Notes: a model not told the origin generated them from the letters alone. 48,509 bases of DNA from Oscillospiraceae bacterium (GCA_017436035.1 JAFSDV010000036.1:1-48509), one strand, 5' to 3'; shown: positions 40,261 to 47,378, counted from the stretch's first letter. Made by a program: numbers and translations.

Positions 40261-41197
40261 TGAAATTGCAAACGATCTTTTTGAACGCAGAGATAAGTGT
40301 ATTACAGAACAAAAGGCAAGAAGAAAAACTATTACACGCCTAACGACCTCAATCTGTTCTTTTGTGCTCGTGGCTCTTTTGGGCATAGGCGTATGGCAGT
40401 CCGGTTGGCATAACCCTGTAACACCGCCAAACACGGATGATCCGGCAATTAGCGGTGACAGTCAAACATCCAATACTGATAAAACAGTTGGCATCACACC
40501 GGATGCTCCTATTATCTGGGGTGAGTCAAACGGGGAAATTCAGGATATGGGTTATACCACGTGGAATGGAAAAACAATCACCTTGCCTCTGCAAGAAGTG
40601 TTGTCTGATGAAAAGAACAAAAACCGTCTCATTGCCATTGGCGTAGGATTTGAACTTGATAACGAATTCGTTTACAATGGCAGATCAATTGCTGAATATG
40701 ATGCTGAAGCCAATAGAGAGGATTCTGTTCTGAACGGTATGGGTTTATTGCTCAAGACTGGTGACGAATTAAAATATGGAGAAGCATTGTATAAAACAGG
40801 AACTCCCGACGGAAAGAAATGGGCAAAACAGTTATATGATGAAACAGTAGAGCAAATTGGTAAAGATGTGCTGGCGAAATATATTGTCAATGGAGAATTC
40901 TTAAAAGAACAGCTCGAATCCGATATAGCAAATTATACCGCTCACATAATCAGCCGTGAGAACTGGGATAAAGCTATTGAAGCGTATTATGACTATATTG
41001 CCAGTGAAACGTGTAAACACCTAACAGAAAAAGGAGTTAACTGTGAAATAAGAAATGGCTTGACAGTATATATGACCGCCGAAGAATTTGCTACCCTTGA
41101 AATTGACAACGTGCTGTTTTATAGTTTGGCGATAAAAGATAGTGAAGGAATGGATATGTCATCAACTCCAAAAGATGATGTTGTAACTCAATACTGA
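40247..41197 (+). CDS. Putative membrane-bound anti-sigma factor
   Basis: This 316-residue protein has a short basic cytoplasmic N-terminus, a single membrane segment (about 29-51: LTTSICSFVLVALLGIGVWQSGW) and a large external domain. The external domain is acidic, opens with a Pro/Thr/Asp-rich linker and is not recognised. This layout, translational overlap with the ECF sigma gene and the AAGGAGGG site nine bases upstream of the ATG at 40247 make an anti-sigma role likely. No zinc-type HxxxCxxC motif is seen in the cytoplasmic part, so it would be a non-ZAS anti-sigma. What it senses is unknown. Confidence 0.75.
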   Translation: MKNYNEIANDLFERRDKCITEQKARRKTITRLTTSICSFVLVALLGIGVWQSGWHNPVTPPNTDDPAISGDSQTSNTDKTVGITPDAPIIWGESNGEIQDMGYTTWNGKTITLPLQEVLSDEKNKNRLIAIGVGFELDNEFVYNGRSIAEYDAEANREDSVLNGMGLLLKTGDELKYGEALYKTGTPDGKKWAKQLYDETVEQIGKDVLAKYIVNGEFLKEQLESDIANYTAHIISRENWDKAIEAYYDYIASETCKHLTEKGVNCEIRNGLTVYMTAEEFATLEIDNVLFYSLAIKDSEGMDMSSTPKDDVVTQY

Positions 41198-41205
41198 TAG
41201 ACTGG

Positions 41206-41233
41206 AGGCGTCGCAGAAATGCGGCGCCTTTTC
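41206..41233 (+). terminator. Terminator of the sigma/anti-sigma operon
   Basis: GGCGTCGC/GCGGCGCC around AGAAAT, then TTTTC. Confidence 0.8.
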
Positions 41234-41236
41234 AAA

Positions 41237-41325
41237 TGTGGTATAATATTTTTAGAAAATACTGTGAGGTTTTCGCCTCCAATTTCGTGTAATAAGTGAA
41301 AGGGCAAGAAAATCGTATCTCGAGA
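41237..41325 (+). other. Orphan promoter and ECF-like leader without a gene
   Basis: TGTGGTATAAT (41237-41247), a small GAGG/CCTC hairpin, then TAATAAGTGAAAGGGCA (about 41290-41306), matching the ECF sigma leader at 39653. No sigma-like frame follows. It may be the stump of a deleted second sigma operon. The 41198-41695 gap otherwise contains repeat copy 2 and a terminator. Confidence 0.5.
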
Positions 41326-41429
41326 TTGAAATTTCTTTTACTTATAATACTTGCGATAGCGAAGTCTAATTTTTAATAAAAGACGGAATCATAATAAAAA
41401 AGCGCTGATTTTAGCTTTTTTTGAAAAAC

Positions 41430-41576
41430 CAAAGTGGCATCTAAATGGTTCGGAAGAGCCAAAATCGACAATCTTCGACAGAAGGTTGTCGATTTTACTT
41501 TTTCACTCTTCACTTTTCACTATTCTCTACCGTCGATTTTGGCAGAAGTAATAAGTAATAGTGAATAGTGAAGAAG
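41430..41576 (+). repeat. Alternative-pairing repeat element, copy 2
   Basis: A 31-base lead module (41430-41460, CAAAGTGGCATCTAAATGGT start) is shared with copy 3. Then come X (41459-41476, CCAAAATCGACAATCTTC), X' (41481-41496, GAAGGTTGTCGATTTT, one G-U), Y (41497-41527), X'' (41532-41542, GTCGATTTTGG, exact complement of the first 11 bases of X) and Y' (41543-41576, including AGTAATAAGTAATAGTGAA). Confidence 0.8.
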
Positions 41577-41610
41577 TTCGGCGTCTGCTTCGCAGACGAA
41601 ATATAAAACA

Positions 41611-41665
41611 TCCGTCAATATAGATCCGAACGACCGAAACAGAATAAAATGGGCAGATTTAGCAA
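41611..41665 (-). repeat. Degenerate inverted tRNA-like module, copy 2
   Basis: It is related to 39449-39502 over its whole length (shared TCCGTCAA, GATCCGAAC in place of GATTCGAAC, AATGGGCAGATTTAG) but more eroded in the T arm. The order relative to the repeat element is the same as in copy 1. Confidence 0.6.
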
Positions 41666-41689
41666 TTACTTTGCCAAGTCTGCCCATTA
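41648..41689 (-). terminator. Terminator of the membrane-protein operon
   Basis: On the minus strand ATGGGCAGA and TCTGCCCAT pair, with an inner GCAA/TTGC, followed by TTTATTC. It lies a few bases after the stop at 41696. Half of it is formed by the tRNA-like module. Confidence 0.75.
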
Positions 41690-41695
41690 TGCTAT

Positions 41696-42511
41696 CTATT
41701 TTTTCTTTTTTAATCTTGCCTTTGCTTCCTCTATAGTTTCACCGTCCTTGGTGAGATAAGTATCTACAAACTTATCTTCGATGTTGGTGTAACCACCAAC
41801 AATACCTTGCTCTATTTTCTTGTAGCCGTCAACTACACCCTTTTCAATTATTTTGTAACCGCCGGTTACTGCTTTTGCAGTTTTGTCAATTGTTTTAACA
41901 ATCTTAGATTTTGCCATATCGATTCTTTTTCCTCCAATCAAATTGATTCCGAGAAACAGAACGGTAATCCAAACCGCTGTCCCTGTTAAAATGTTGAGCA
42001 GCTGAATTTCTTTCGGATTCATCCCCGGAAATGACACAAGCATCGATCTTTGCATTGTGTAGATGGAAACACACGCATCTGCTAATGATATGTTGCGAAG
42101 TGTCTTTAGCACAGGTGAGACGGATTGCTTTGCCTTTACCATACCCATAATCGCTATTGTGATTTTGCTGAATGTGTAGGTTGCAATGGCAATCATAATG
42201 ATTTCGTGGAAGGCTGTACCACGTTCTTTTATAGCAGATAAAATGTTCACACCTACTATGCAGGAAGAAAGTACAACCAATAAAATTCCCGTAATGCGCC
42301 GTGCAAAAAGCTCGGTATCATAATTGCCCATTGCTTTACGTTTAACCTGCAACACAGAAAACCTTGTAATTGCAAGTACGGTATAATACGCACCTACTGT
42401 AATAAACCACCACGAATGTATAAGAAAACCTATAATACAGTTGCCGAATGCATAAGCAGCGTTCAATACAAGGCTTGTATAAGGGCTTCTTACAAGATTT
42501 AATGCTTTCAT
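41696..42511 (-). CDS. Membrane protein with an 11-residue-repeat amphipathic tail
   Basis: This 271-residue protein has about six hydrophobic segments in the first 210 residues (for example IIGFLIHSWWFITVGAYYTV and ITGILLVVLSSCIVGVNIL). The tail has an 11-residue periodicity: GYKIIEKGVVD, GYKKIEQGIVG, GYTNIEDKFVD, then TYLTKDGETIEEAKARLKKKK. The tail should form a long amphipathic helix. The related ending GYKKIEDKFVDxYL is something I recall from other gut Firmicutes proteins, function unknown. The ATG overlaps the stop of the upstream small membrane protein (ATGA). Transcription is probably controlled by the divergent TetR protein, so a transport or envelope role is possible but unproven. 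Confidence 0.75.
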   Translation of the reverse strand: MKALNLVRSPYTSLVLNAAYAFGNCIIGFLIHSWWFITVGAYYTVLAITRFSVLQVKRKAMGNYDTELFARRITGILLVVLSSCIVGVNILSAIKERGTAFHEIIMIAIATYTFSKITIAIMGMVKAKQSVSPVLKTLRNISLADACVSIYTMQRSMLVSFPGMNPKEIQLLNILTGTAVWITVLFLGINLIGGKRIDMAKSKIVKTIDKTAKAVTGGYKIIEKGVVDGYKKIEQGIVGGYTNIEDKFVDTYLTKDGETIEEAKARLKKKK

Positions 42512-42876
42512 TTGATGCCTTTGATCATTGGAATGAGCGCAATCAGCATAATGATTCCAAGCAGACCGACGAGTGTGCCCCAAATGATTTGTTGCCATAC
42601 AAGGCACATACACATACCTACGCCAAGCACCAAAGCGGCAATGACGGCGTAAATAGTACGGAACAGATTTTTACCGCTCATTTTTGGCAATTTCTTGTTT
42701 TCCATCTTGCACCAAACGAGTGCAGTGATGATACCTAAAACAATACCAATACCGCCAAAGACGATACCTTCCGTAAGTGCGTTCCATTCCGGTAAGAGAG
42801 CCATACACATACCAAGTGCGAAAAGAACACCACTCACAGTTCCCATAATGAGCGCAACAAAACTACTCTTTTTCAT
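42508..42876 (-). CDS. Small four-segment membrane protein
   Basis: This 122-residue protein has four hydrophobic segments (about 5-27, 33-54, 72-94 and 97-118), the signature MGTVSGVLFALGMCMALLPEWNALTEG, and a mirrored VLGVGMCMCLVWQQIIWG. The two halves resemble each other, suggesting an internal duplication. The ATG at 42876 has AAAGGAG nine bases upstream; an ATG six codons earlier lacks one. It is the first gene of a two-gene unit divergent from tetR. No named function. Confidence 0.8.
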   Translation of the reverse strand: MKKSSFVALIMGTVSGVLFALGMCMALLPEWNALTEGIVFGGIGIVLGIITALVWCKMENKKLPKMSGKNLFRTIYAVIAALVLGVGMCMCLVWQQIIWGTLVGLLGIIMLIALIPMIKGIK

Positions 42877-42898
42877 CTGAAAATCTCCTTTCATTAAA

Positions 42899-43028
42899 CC
42901 AACACTTGTGTTTCTATTGCATTTATAGTATAATAGCTTTATTAAAGCAAAACAACCAACATTTAATCAACAGTTGTTGGAATAAAAGAAAATGCGACCA
43001 TCAGTTTGGGCGCAAGTGTTGGTATAAT
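42899..43028. promoter_or_regulatory. TetR-type intergenic control region with repeated CCAACA boxes
   Basis: The minus-strand promoter is TTGTTT (42950-42955), 17 bases, TATACT (42927-42932). CCAACACTTG (42899-42908) and its exact inverse CAAGTGTTGG (43013-43022) stand at the two ends. CCAACA (42956-42961) and TGTTGG (42975-42980) form a second pair, the first abutting the -35. The tetR -10 TATAAT is at 43023-43028, directly after one box. Confidence 0.7.
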
Positions 43029-43039
43029 GGAGAATTATT

Positions 43040-43558
43040 ATGAACATAAAGAACAATAAGCGGCGCAGAGAGTCGCAAGAGAAAATCGAACGGGCGTTTA
43101 TAGAACTGTTGCAAACCTATGAAATTAAGGACATCACCGTTTCAGATCTTATTAAAATGACGGAATTGAATCGTAGTACCTTCTATGCAAACTACATTGA
43201 TATATTCGATCTTGCCGATAAAATGAGAGAAAAACTCGAAAATGATTTCAGTAAGCTGTTTGCTGATTATGATTATTTTAATGAACGTGGTGGCGCACTT
43301 AAGATGTTTACACATATCAAGGAAAATCAAATTTTCTATAAAACATATTTCAAACTGTGTTATGACGACAAACACCTCGTTTCAATATATGATACAAGGC
43401 GAGCTGAACAAGAACATATTGATAGTAACATCAAATATCATATTGAATTTTTTAGAAACGGTCTAAATGCCATTATTAAGTTATGGCTTGCGAACGGCTG
43501 TCAGGAATCTCCCAAGGAAATGGCAGAGGTTCTAAAACAGGAATATAGAGGCAGATAA
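43040..43558 (+). CDS. TetR/AcrR-family transcriptional regulator
   Basis: This 172-residue regulator has an N-terminal helix-turn-helix (about 8-58: SQEKIERAFIELLQTYEIKDITVSDLIKMTELNRSTFYANYIDIFDLADKM). Its short C-terminal ligand domain resembles the TetR_C group of Firmicutes (FKLCYDDKHLVSIYD, YHIEFFRNGLNAIIKLWLANGC). It likely represses the divergent membrane-protein pair and itself through the CCAACA boxes. The -10 lies only about 11 bases before the ATG, so the message may have almost no leader although GGAG sits in that gap. The ligand is unknown. Confidence 0.92.
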   Translation: MNIKNNKRRRESQEKIERAFIELLQTYEIKDITVSDLIKMTELNRSTFYANYIDIFDLADKMREKLENDFSKLFADYDYFNERGGALKMFTHIKENQIFYKTYFKLCYDDKHLVSIYDTRRAEQEHIDSNIKYHIEFFRNGLNAIIKLWLANGCQESPKEMAEVLKQEYRGR

Positions 43559-43567
43559 ATGTTAAAT

Positions 43568-43719
43568 CAAAGTGGCATCTAAACAGTTCGTAACAGCCAA
43601 AAGTTCTGAATGCGAAAGCGTTCAGGACTTTTGCTTTTTACCTCTTACTTCTTCACTATTCACTTTTCACTAAAAACGCATTCAGGACTTTTGGGAAGTA
43701 ATAAGTAATAGTGAAGAAG
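43568..43719 (+). repeat. Alternative-pairing repeat element, copy 3
   Basis: The lead module 43568-43598 matches copy 2 at 27 of 31 bases. X is 43597-43614 (CCAAAAGTTCTGAATGCG), X' 43619-43633 (CGTTCAGGACTTTTG), Y 43634-43671, X'' 43677-43694 (CGCATTCAGGACTTTTGG, complement of X with one G-U), and Y' 43695-43719. It lies just after the tetR stop. No tRNA-like module follows it. Confidence 0.8.
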
Positions 43720-43727
43720 CATATTTT

Positions 43728-43750
43728 GCAAGGCTTTGCCTTGCTTTTTT
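43728..43750 (+). terminator. Terminator after tetR and repeat copy 3
   Basis: GCAAGGC/GCCTTGC with a TTT loop, then TTTTTT. Confidence 0.85.
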
Positions 43751-43780
43751 ATTTTGGTTAATTTTTCTCAACTAAAATAA

Positions 43781-43815
43781 GCACCCGATGCTTTGATTTG
43801 ATATGCATCGGGTGC
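43781..43815 (-). terminator. Terminator of the small XRE gene
   Basis: GCACCCGATGC/GCATCGGGTGC around 13 bases, T-rich on its minus-strand exit; it abuts the stop codon. Confidence 0.88.
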
Positions 43816-44016
43816 TTATTCTTTTTCAAACCGTATGATATCCTCTGTGCTGCAGTCCAATGCATAGCAAAGGGAATCAAGGGTTTTCGTGCTGATTGCT
43901 TCTCCTTTTTTTATTCGATGAAGCGTATTTGCAGAAAAACCTTGTTTGAAGATCAGATGATATTCAGTTATTCCTTTTTTGAAAAGGGTCTCATAAAAGG
44001 GCTTGTAGCTGATCAT
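43816..44016 (-). CDS. Small XRE-family helix-turn-helix regulator
   Basis: This 66-residue single-domain Cro/C1-type regulator reads MISYKPFYETLFKKGITEYHLIFKQGFSANTLHRIKKGEAISTKTLDSLCYALDCSTEDII. The helix-turn-helix spans about 18-55. The ATG at 44016 follows GGTGAT by four bases; in-frame ATGs two and four codons upstream are possible starts. It is divergent from the acyltransferase gene, with both promoters sharing one perfect palindrome, so it probably represses that gene and itself. Confidence 0.85.
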   Translation of the reverse strand: MISYKPFYETLFKKGITEYHLIFKQGFSANTLHRIKKGEAISTKTLDSLCYALDCSTEDIIRFEKE

Positions 44017-44037
44017 GTTCATCACCAATGATATACT

Positions 44038-44081
44038 AGCATACTTAATTGCTTGACTATACTCAACAAATTGAGTATAAT
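44038..44081. promoter_or_regulatory. Overlapping divergent promoters with a shared 9-4-9 palindrome
   Basis: Plus strand: TTGACT (44053-44058), 17 bases, TATAAT (44076-44081). Minus strand: TTGAGT, 17 bases, TATGCT (44038-44066). TATACTCAA (44058-44066), CAAA and TTGAGTATA (44071-44079) form a perfect palindrome lying inside both promoters. Confidence 0.82.
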
Positions 44082-44111
44082 GAATATCAATTTGTTGGAG
44101 GTGAAGAAGTT

Positions 44112-45212
44112 ATGATACAGCCGATTAAAGGTGTTGCTGCGGAAGAGTCCTTATCTCAGGGGGAGAAAAGAGTCGCTTGGGTCGATGTTATGCGGGCGGT
44201 TATGATGTTCGCGATTGCATTGGGGCACGCGCTTGATGCGCGGCCGACCAGTGGCAGTATGCTCAACCAATACGTTTATTCTTTTCATGTTCCGGCGTTC
44301 TTTTTTCTCTCCGGTCTTTTATTTAGGGGCAAAAAAGAATCCTTTTTTGCGTTTACAGTTAAGAAATTCAAATCACTGATGATCCCGTACTATATTTTTT
44401 CGATTCTCAGCATTCTGATTTTTCTGGTTTTAGGCAGCGTGGCATCGGATGGCTTGGGTGTGGCTGTAAAAACTACCGATTTGCTGCCAAATCTGTGGGG
44501 TATGCTGTATGGAAACGGAAGCACAGGTTATATGAAGTGGAACTTGCCGTTGTGGTTTGTTCCTTGTTTGTTTATAACCTCACTGATATTCTACTGGATT
44601 GATCGTGTTGTATTGGCTGACGGGAAAAGGAACAGTCGTAAGTTTATCGGTATGATGGTTGGTTCTTTGGCTTTGTCATTTTTGAATTATTACGTATTAG
44701 GGATTCAGAAGCTGCCCTTTGGGCTTGAAACGGCAGTTTATATGCTTCCGTTTTTTGTGGTAGGGTATTGGACCGGCAGAACGGATATGCTTTCAAAGTT
44801 ACAATCCGGGGTTAGATACGGGTTGGGAGCGGCATTTGTAATTGCCGGGGCAATATTGGCGTTTGTCAATGGACCGCGTGTGGGTTATGTTGGCTCAGCA
44901 TACAATAACCTGGCTGTTTACTATAGTTCTGCAATGTTGTCTACGGCAGGGGCTGTGATGCTTTTACAGACTGCTTCAAATAAGCTTCTTATATATGTTG
45001 GAAGAAATACGCTTCCCATATTGCTTATGCATAAGTTCCCAATCGTATTTTTCCAGATGTTTTTAGTTGATACGATGGCAAAAAATGAGTTGCTTGGTGT
45101 GTCTATCGCAATTGTTATAGCTGGGGCGTCTTGTGCTATGGCACTTTTAGCAGGCGAAGTGATCAGACGGATTGCGCCGTTTGCATTGGGAAGAGTAAGA
45201 AAACAGAATTAA
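44112..45212 (+). CDS. Acyltransferase 3 family membrane protein
   Basis: This 366-residue protein has about ten membrane segments and the AT3 signature: RVAWVDVMRAVMMFAIALGHA (conserved His), YVYSFHVPAFFFLSGLLF, an FKSLMIPYYIFSI segment and LPLWFVPCLF. AT3 proteins move acyl groups, usually acetyl, onto cell-surface sugars or peptidoglycan. No extra SGNH domain is fused. The ATG at 44112 follows GGAGGTGAAG by a few bases; the upstream in-frame start lies in the promoter. Regulation by the adjacent small XRE protein is likely. The natural acceptor is not known. Confidence 0.92.
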   Translation: MIQPIKGVAAEESLSQGEKRVAWVDVMRAVMMFAIALGHALDARPTSGSMLNQYVYSFHVPAFFFLSGLLFRGKKESFFAFTVKKFKSLMIPYYIFSILSILIFLVLGSVASDGLGVAVKTTDLLPNLWGMLYGNGSTGYMKWNLPLWFVPCLFITSLIFYWIDRVVLADGKRNSRKFIGMMVGSLALSFLNYYVLGIQKLPFGLETAVYMLPFFVVGYWTGRTDMLSKLQSGVRYGLGAAFVIAGAILAFVNGPRVGYVGSAYNNLAVYYSSAMLSTAGAVMLLQTASNKLLIYVGRNTLPILLMHKFPIVFFQMFLVDTMAKNELLGVSIAIVIAGASCAMALLAGEVIRRIAPFALGRVRKQN

Positions 45213-45225
45213 ACATAAAGAGAAA

Positions 45226-45262
45226 GGGTGCGTTGTTTCAAAAAGTGAAGCAACGCACCCTA
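45226..45262 (+). terminator. Terminator of the acyltransferase gene
   Basis: AGGGTGCGTTG/CAACGCACCCT, 11 bp, 15-base loop, then AAAATAAT rather than a long T-run. The stretch 45263-45384 after it shows no gene or site that I can support. Confidence 0.75.
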
Positions 45263-45384
45263 AAATAATAGGTATTCCTATCAGAAGAAAGTTGGACTGA
45301 ACGCTTCAAAGACGGCATACTATAGAGCACAACCGGCAGGTGATCGTGCCTTGGATAATTGTTCCGTTTTGTGTACGCCAAATA

Positions 45385-45413
45385 TTGACATATACTTCAC
45401 AATCTGTTAAAAT
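45385..45413 (+). promoter_or_regulatory. Promoter of surface-protein gene 1
   Basis: TTGACA, 17 bases, TAAAAT preceded by TGT (extended -10). The expected start leaves a leader of about 142 bases. Confidence 0.85.
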
Positions 45414-45483
45414 GTCTGCAAAGATTTTTAGCTTCTTTCTTTGATCGGTACGAGGACTATGTGCCTTTTCGAAGAAGCGATTT

Positions 45484-45554
45484 TGTGTAAATGAGCGGCA
45501 TACGGGCGCAATAGCAACTGCCGCTTTTTGCAGATACCCATAAACTTGAGGAGG
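45484..45554 (+). ncRNA. Structured leader RNA element, copy 1
   Basis: Stem AGCGGCA (45494-45500)/TGCCGCT (45519-45525) runs into a TTTTT tract. The loop contains GGG (45504-45506), which can pair with CCC (45537-45539) just before the GAGGAGG ribosome site, giving an H-type pseudoknot. The same layout occurs at 47643-47720. It lies 8-70 bases before the start codon and could act as attenuator or translational switch. I do not match it to a riboswitch class I know. Confidence 0.55.
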
Positions 45555-45561
45555 AACAATA

Positions 45562-47355
45562 ATGAAAACATGCAAACGTCTGTCAGCGATCCTGCTGGCA
45601 ATCTGCCTGATTTTCTCCATGGTGATCCCGGCTGTATACGCCAGTGGAGTGAGCGCAGGTATGAGCAGCAGCGGCACAACGCTGACCTACAAGTTTGGCT
45701 ATGATGCTAAGACTGCAACAGGCAGCAGTGGAGTAAGAGGCGCGAAGGCCACTTGGCCCAGCGCACCGGTAAAGTTGAACGGTGATGGAGAGGGCGTCAC
45801 AAATGACAGCTACTTCCTGAATATGAACTCCGGCCGCGGTTATGATGCTTACGAAAGCCAAGCAACATTCCGTACGAATGCTACGAAGATCTGGTTTGCT
45901 TATAAAATCTGCGGTGTAAAGGCCGGAACCTATAACATGACCTTCGATACTACATTTGTTACCGGCTCTGACGGTACGGTAGGCAAGGCCAATGTATATA
46001 TCGTGAAGGATGACGTATACGCTGCTGCCATTGCAGGCCAGGAGTCTATTCTGGCAACTGTTGCCGATGGAAAGAATACTGCTGACGTTACTCTTATAGA
46101 TGCGTTGACCGATAAAGTGGCTGCGTTCTCTATCGGTGGAACTGATGGCGCAACGACTTATGAAAAGAAAGACATTGCTTTCCCTGCTGACGATGATTAT
46201 GTGATCGTTTTCAGAACCACTGTTAAGGGCAATATCCAGATGCGTGGCCTGACTATGACGGCTGAGACGGTGGAAGATAAGCCTGCCGAAAACGACAAGC
46301 CCGCTGAAAATGACAAGCCTGCGGAAACTCCTTCCGACAAGCCCGCTGAGAACGATAAGCCTGCAGAAACTCCTTCCGACAAGCCCGCAGAGGATAAGCC
46401 CGTCCTTAGCGCCGGCTCTCTGGCATATCGGTTTGGCTATGCTGGCGGATCTGTAAGAAAAGGCGACGCAGGCTGGCCCGGTTCGGAAATTTCCTTCTAC
46501 TATGAGGGCACAGATTACAACGGCCCGGACGCTGACCGCGGATATTCCAAGAGTTCCTTCCTGAATATGAATACAGGCCGTGGCTTTGATGCTTATTACA
46601 ACAATGTTAGCCACGACAACAGATATATCAACTTCCGGATCAATGGCTCCAAGGGCTGGTTCGCACTGAAGATCTACGGTGTAAAGGCCGGTACGTATGA
46701 TATGGCCTTTGATGCAACACTTGGCGAAGAAACGATCCTTTATGTGCTCACCGGTAATGCGTATCAGACTGCTGTTGCCGGTTATCAGAGCGAGCTGAGC
46801 GCCCTTCCTGAGGATGCGACCCGGCATGCTGTTGAGATCTTCGATGACCTGACTGGTGTAGCGACGCTCACAAGCGACAAGCTGACCGCTCAGCAGGTGA
46901 CCTTTGCTGCGGATGGCGCAGATGTTGGCGAGTATGTGCTCCTGTTCAGAACCAGCAAGGCTGCGAAGATGTTCGGCTTGATCATGACTCCTGCTGAGGC
47001 GCCGGCGCCTTCCGCTGTGGATACTTTGGTTCAGTCCATCGATGCCATCGGAACTGTGACATTGGAGTCTGAGGCAGCGATCACCGCCGCCCGTACAGCT
47101 TACGACGCACTGTCTGAGGCGGATAAGGCACTGGTTACCAACTACAGCAAGCTGACCGACGCAGAAACTGCTTTGGCTGCACTGAAGACACCGGTTGAGC
47201 CCAGTGAGAGCCAGAAGCCGGATGATCAGAAGCCTGACGATCAGAAGCCTGAGGAGAAGAAGAACGACATCATCGTTCCTGTGATCATTGTAGCAGTGGT
47301 TGTCGCTGCTGCGGTAGCTGTGGCTGTAATCATCATCAAAAAGAAAAAGAAGTAA
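45562..47355 (+). CDS. Exported surface protein with two similar beta domains and a C-terminal anchor
   Basis: The protein is 597 residues. A signal peptide (1-27, KRLSAILLAICLIFSMVIPAVYA) is followed by two related domains of about 190 residues (about 39-236 and 288-477). Both open with a YKFGY/YRFGY strand and share SYFLNMNSGRGYDAY / SSFLNMNTGRGFDAY, then IWFAYKICGVKAGTYNMTFD / GWFALKIYGVKAGTYDMAFD. A PAENDKPAETPSDK repeat links them. A helical domain (about 480-550, AITAARTAYDALSEADKALVTNYSKLTDAETAL) of the kind common in Firmicutes surface proteins, a QKPDD repeat, one membrane segment and KKKKK complete it. There is no LPXTG. It is probably a membrane-anchored adhesin or carbohydrate binder. 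The ATG follows GAGGAGG by seven bases. Confidence 0.88.
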   Translation: MKTCKRLSAILLAICLIFSMVIPAVYASGVSAGMSSSGTTLTYKFGYDAKTATGSSGVRGAKATWPSAPVKLNGDGEGVTNDSYFLNMNSGRGYDAYESQATFRTNATKIWFAYKICGVKAGTYNMTFDTTFVTGSDGTVGKANVYIVKDDVYAAAIAGQESILATVADGKNTADVTLIDALTDKVAAFSIGGTDGATTYEKKDIAFPADDDYVIVFRTTVKGNIQMRGLTMTAETVEDKPAENDKPAENDKPAETPSDKPAENDKPAETPSDKPAEDKPVLSAGSLAYRFGYAGGSVRKGDAGWPGSEISFYYEGTDYNGPDADRGYSKSSFLNMNTGRGFDAYYNNVSHDNRYINFRINGSKGWFALKIYGVKAGTYDMAFDATLGEETILYVLTGNAYQTAVAGYQSELSALPEDATRHAVEIFDDLTGVATLTSDKLTAQQVTFAADGADVGEYVLLFRTSKAAKMFGLIMTPAEAPAPSAVDTLVQSIDAIGTVTLESEAAITAARTAYDALSEADKALVTNYSKLTDAETALAALKTPVEPSESQKPDDQKPDDQKPEEKKNDIIVPVIIVAVVVAAAVAVAVIIIKKKKK

Positions 47356-47378
47356 GAACAACTTAAAATGATCAAAAA

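Noticed and set aside
39261-43719. CRISPR array suggested by repeated tracts
   Set aside because: The three repeats are kilobases apart, imperfect and palindromic in a complex way, without regular spacers; no cas genes are present.
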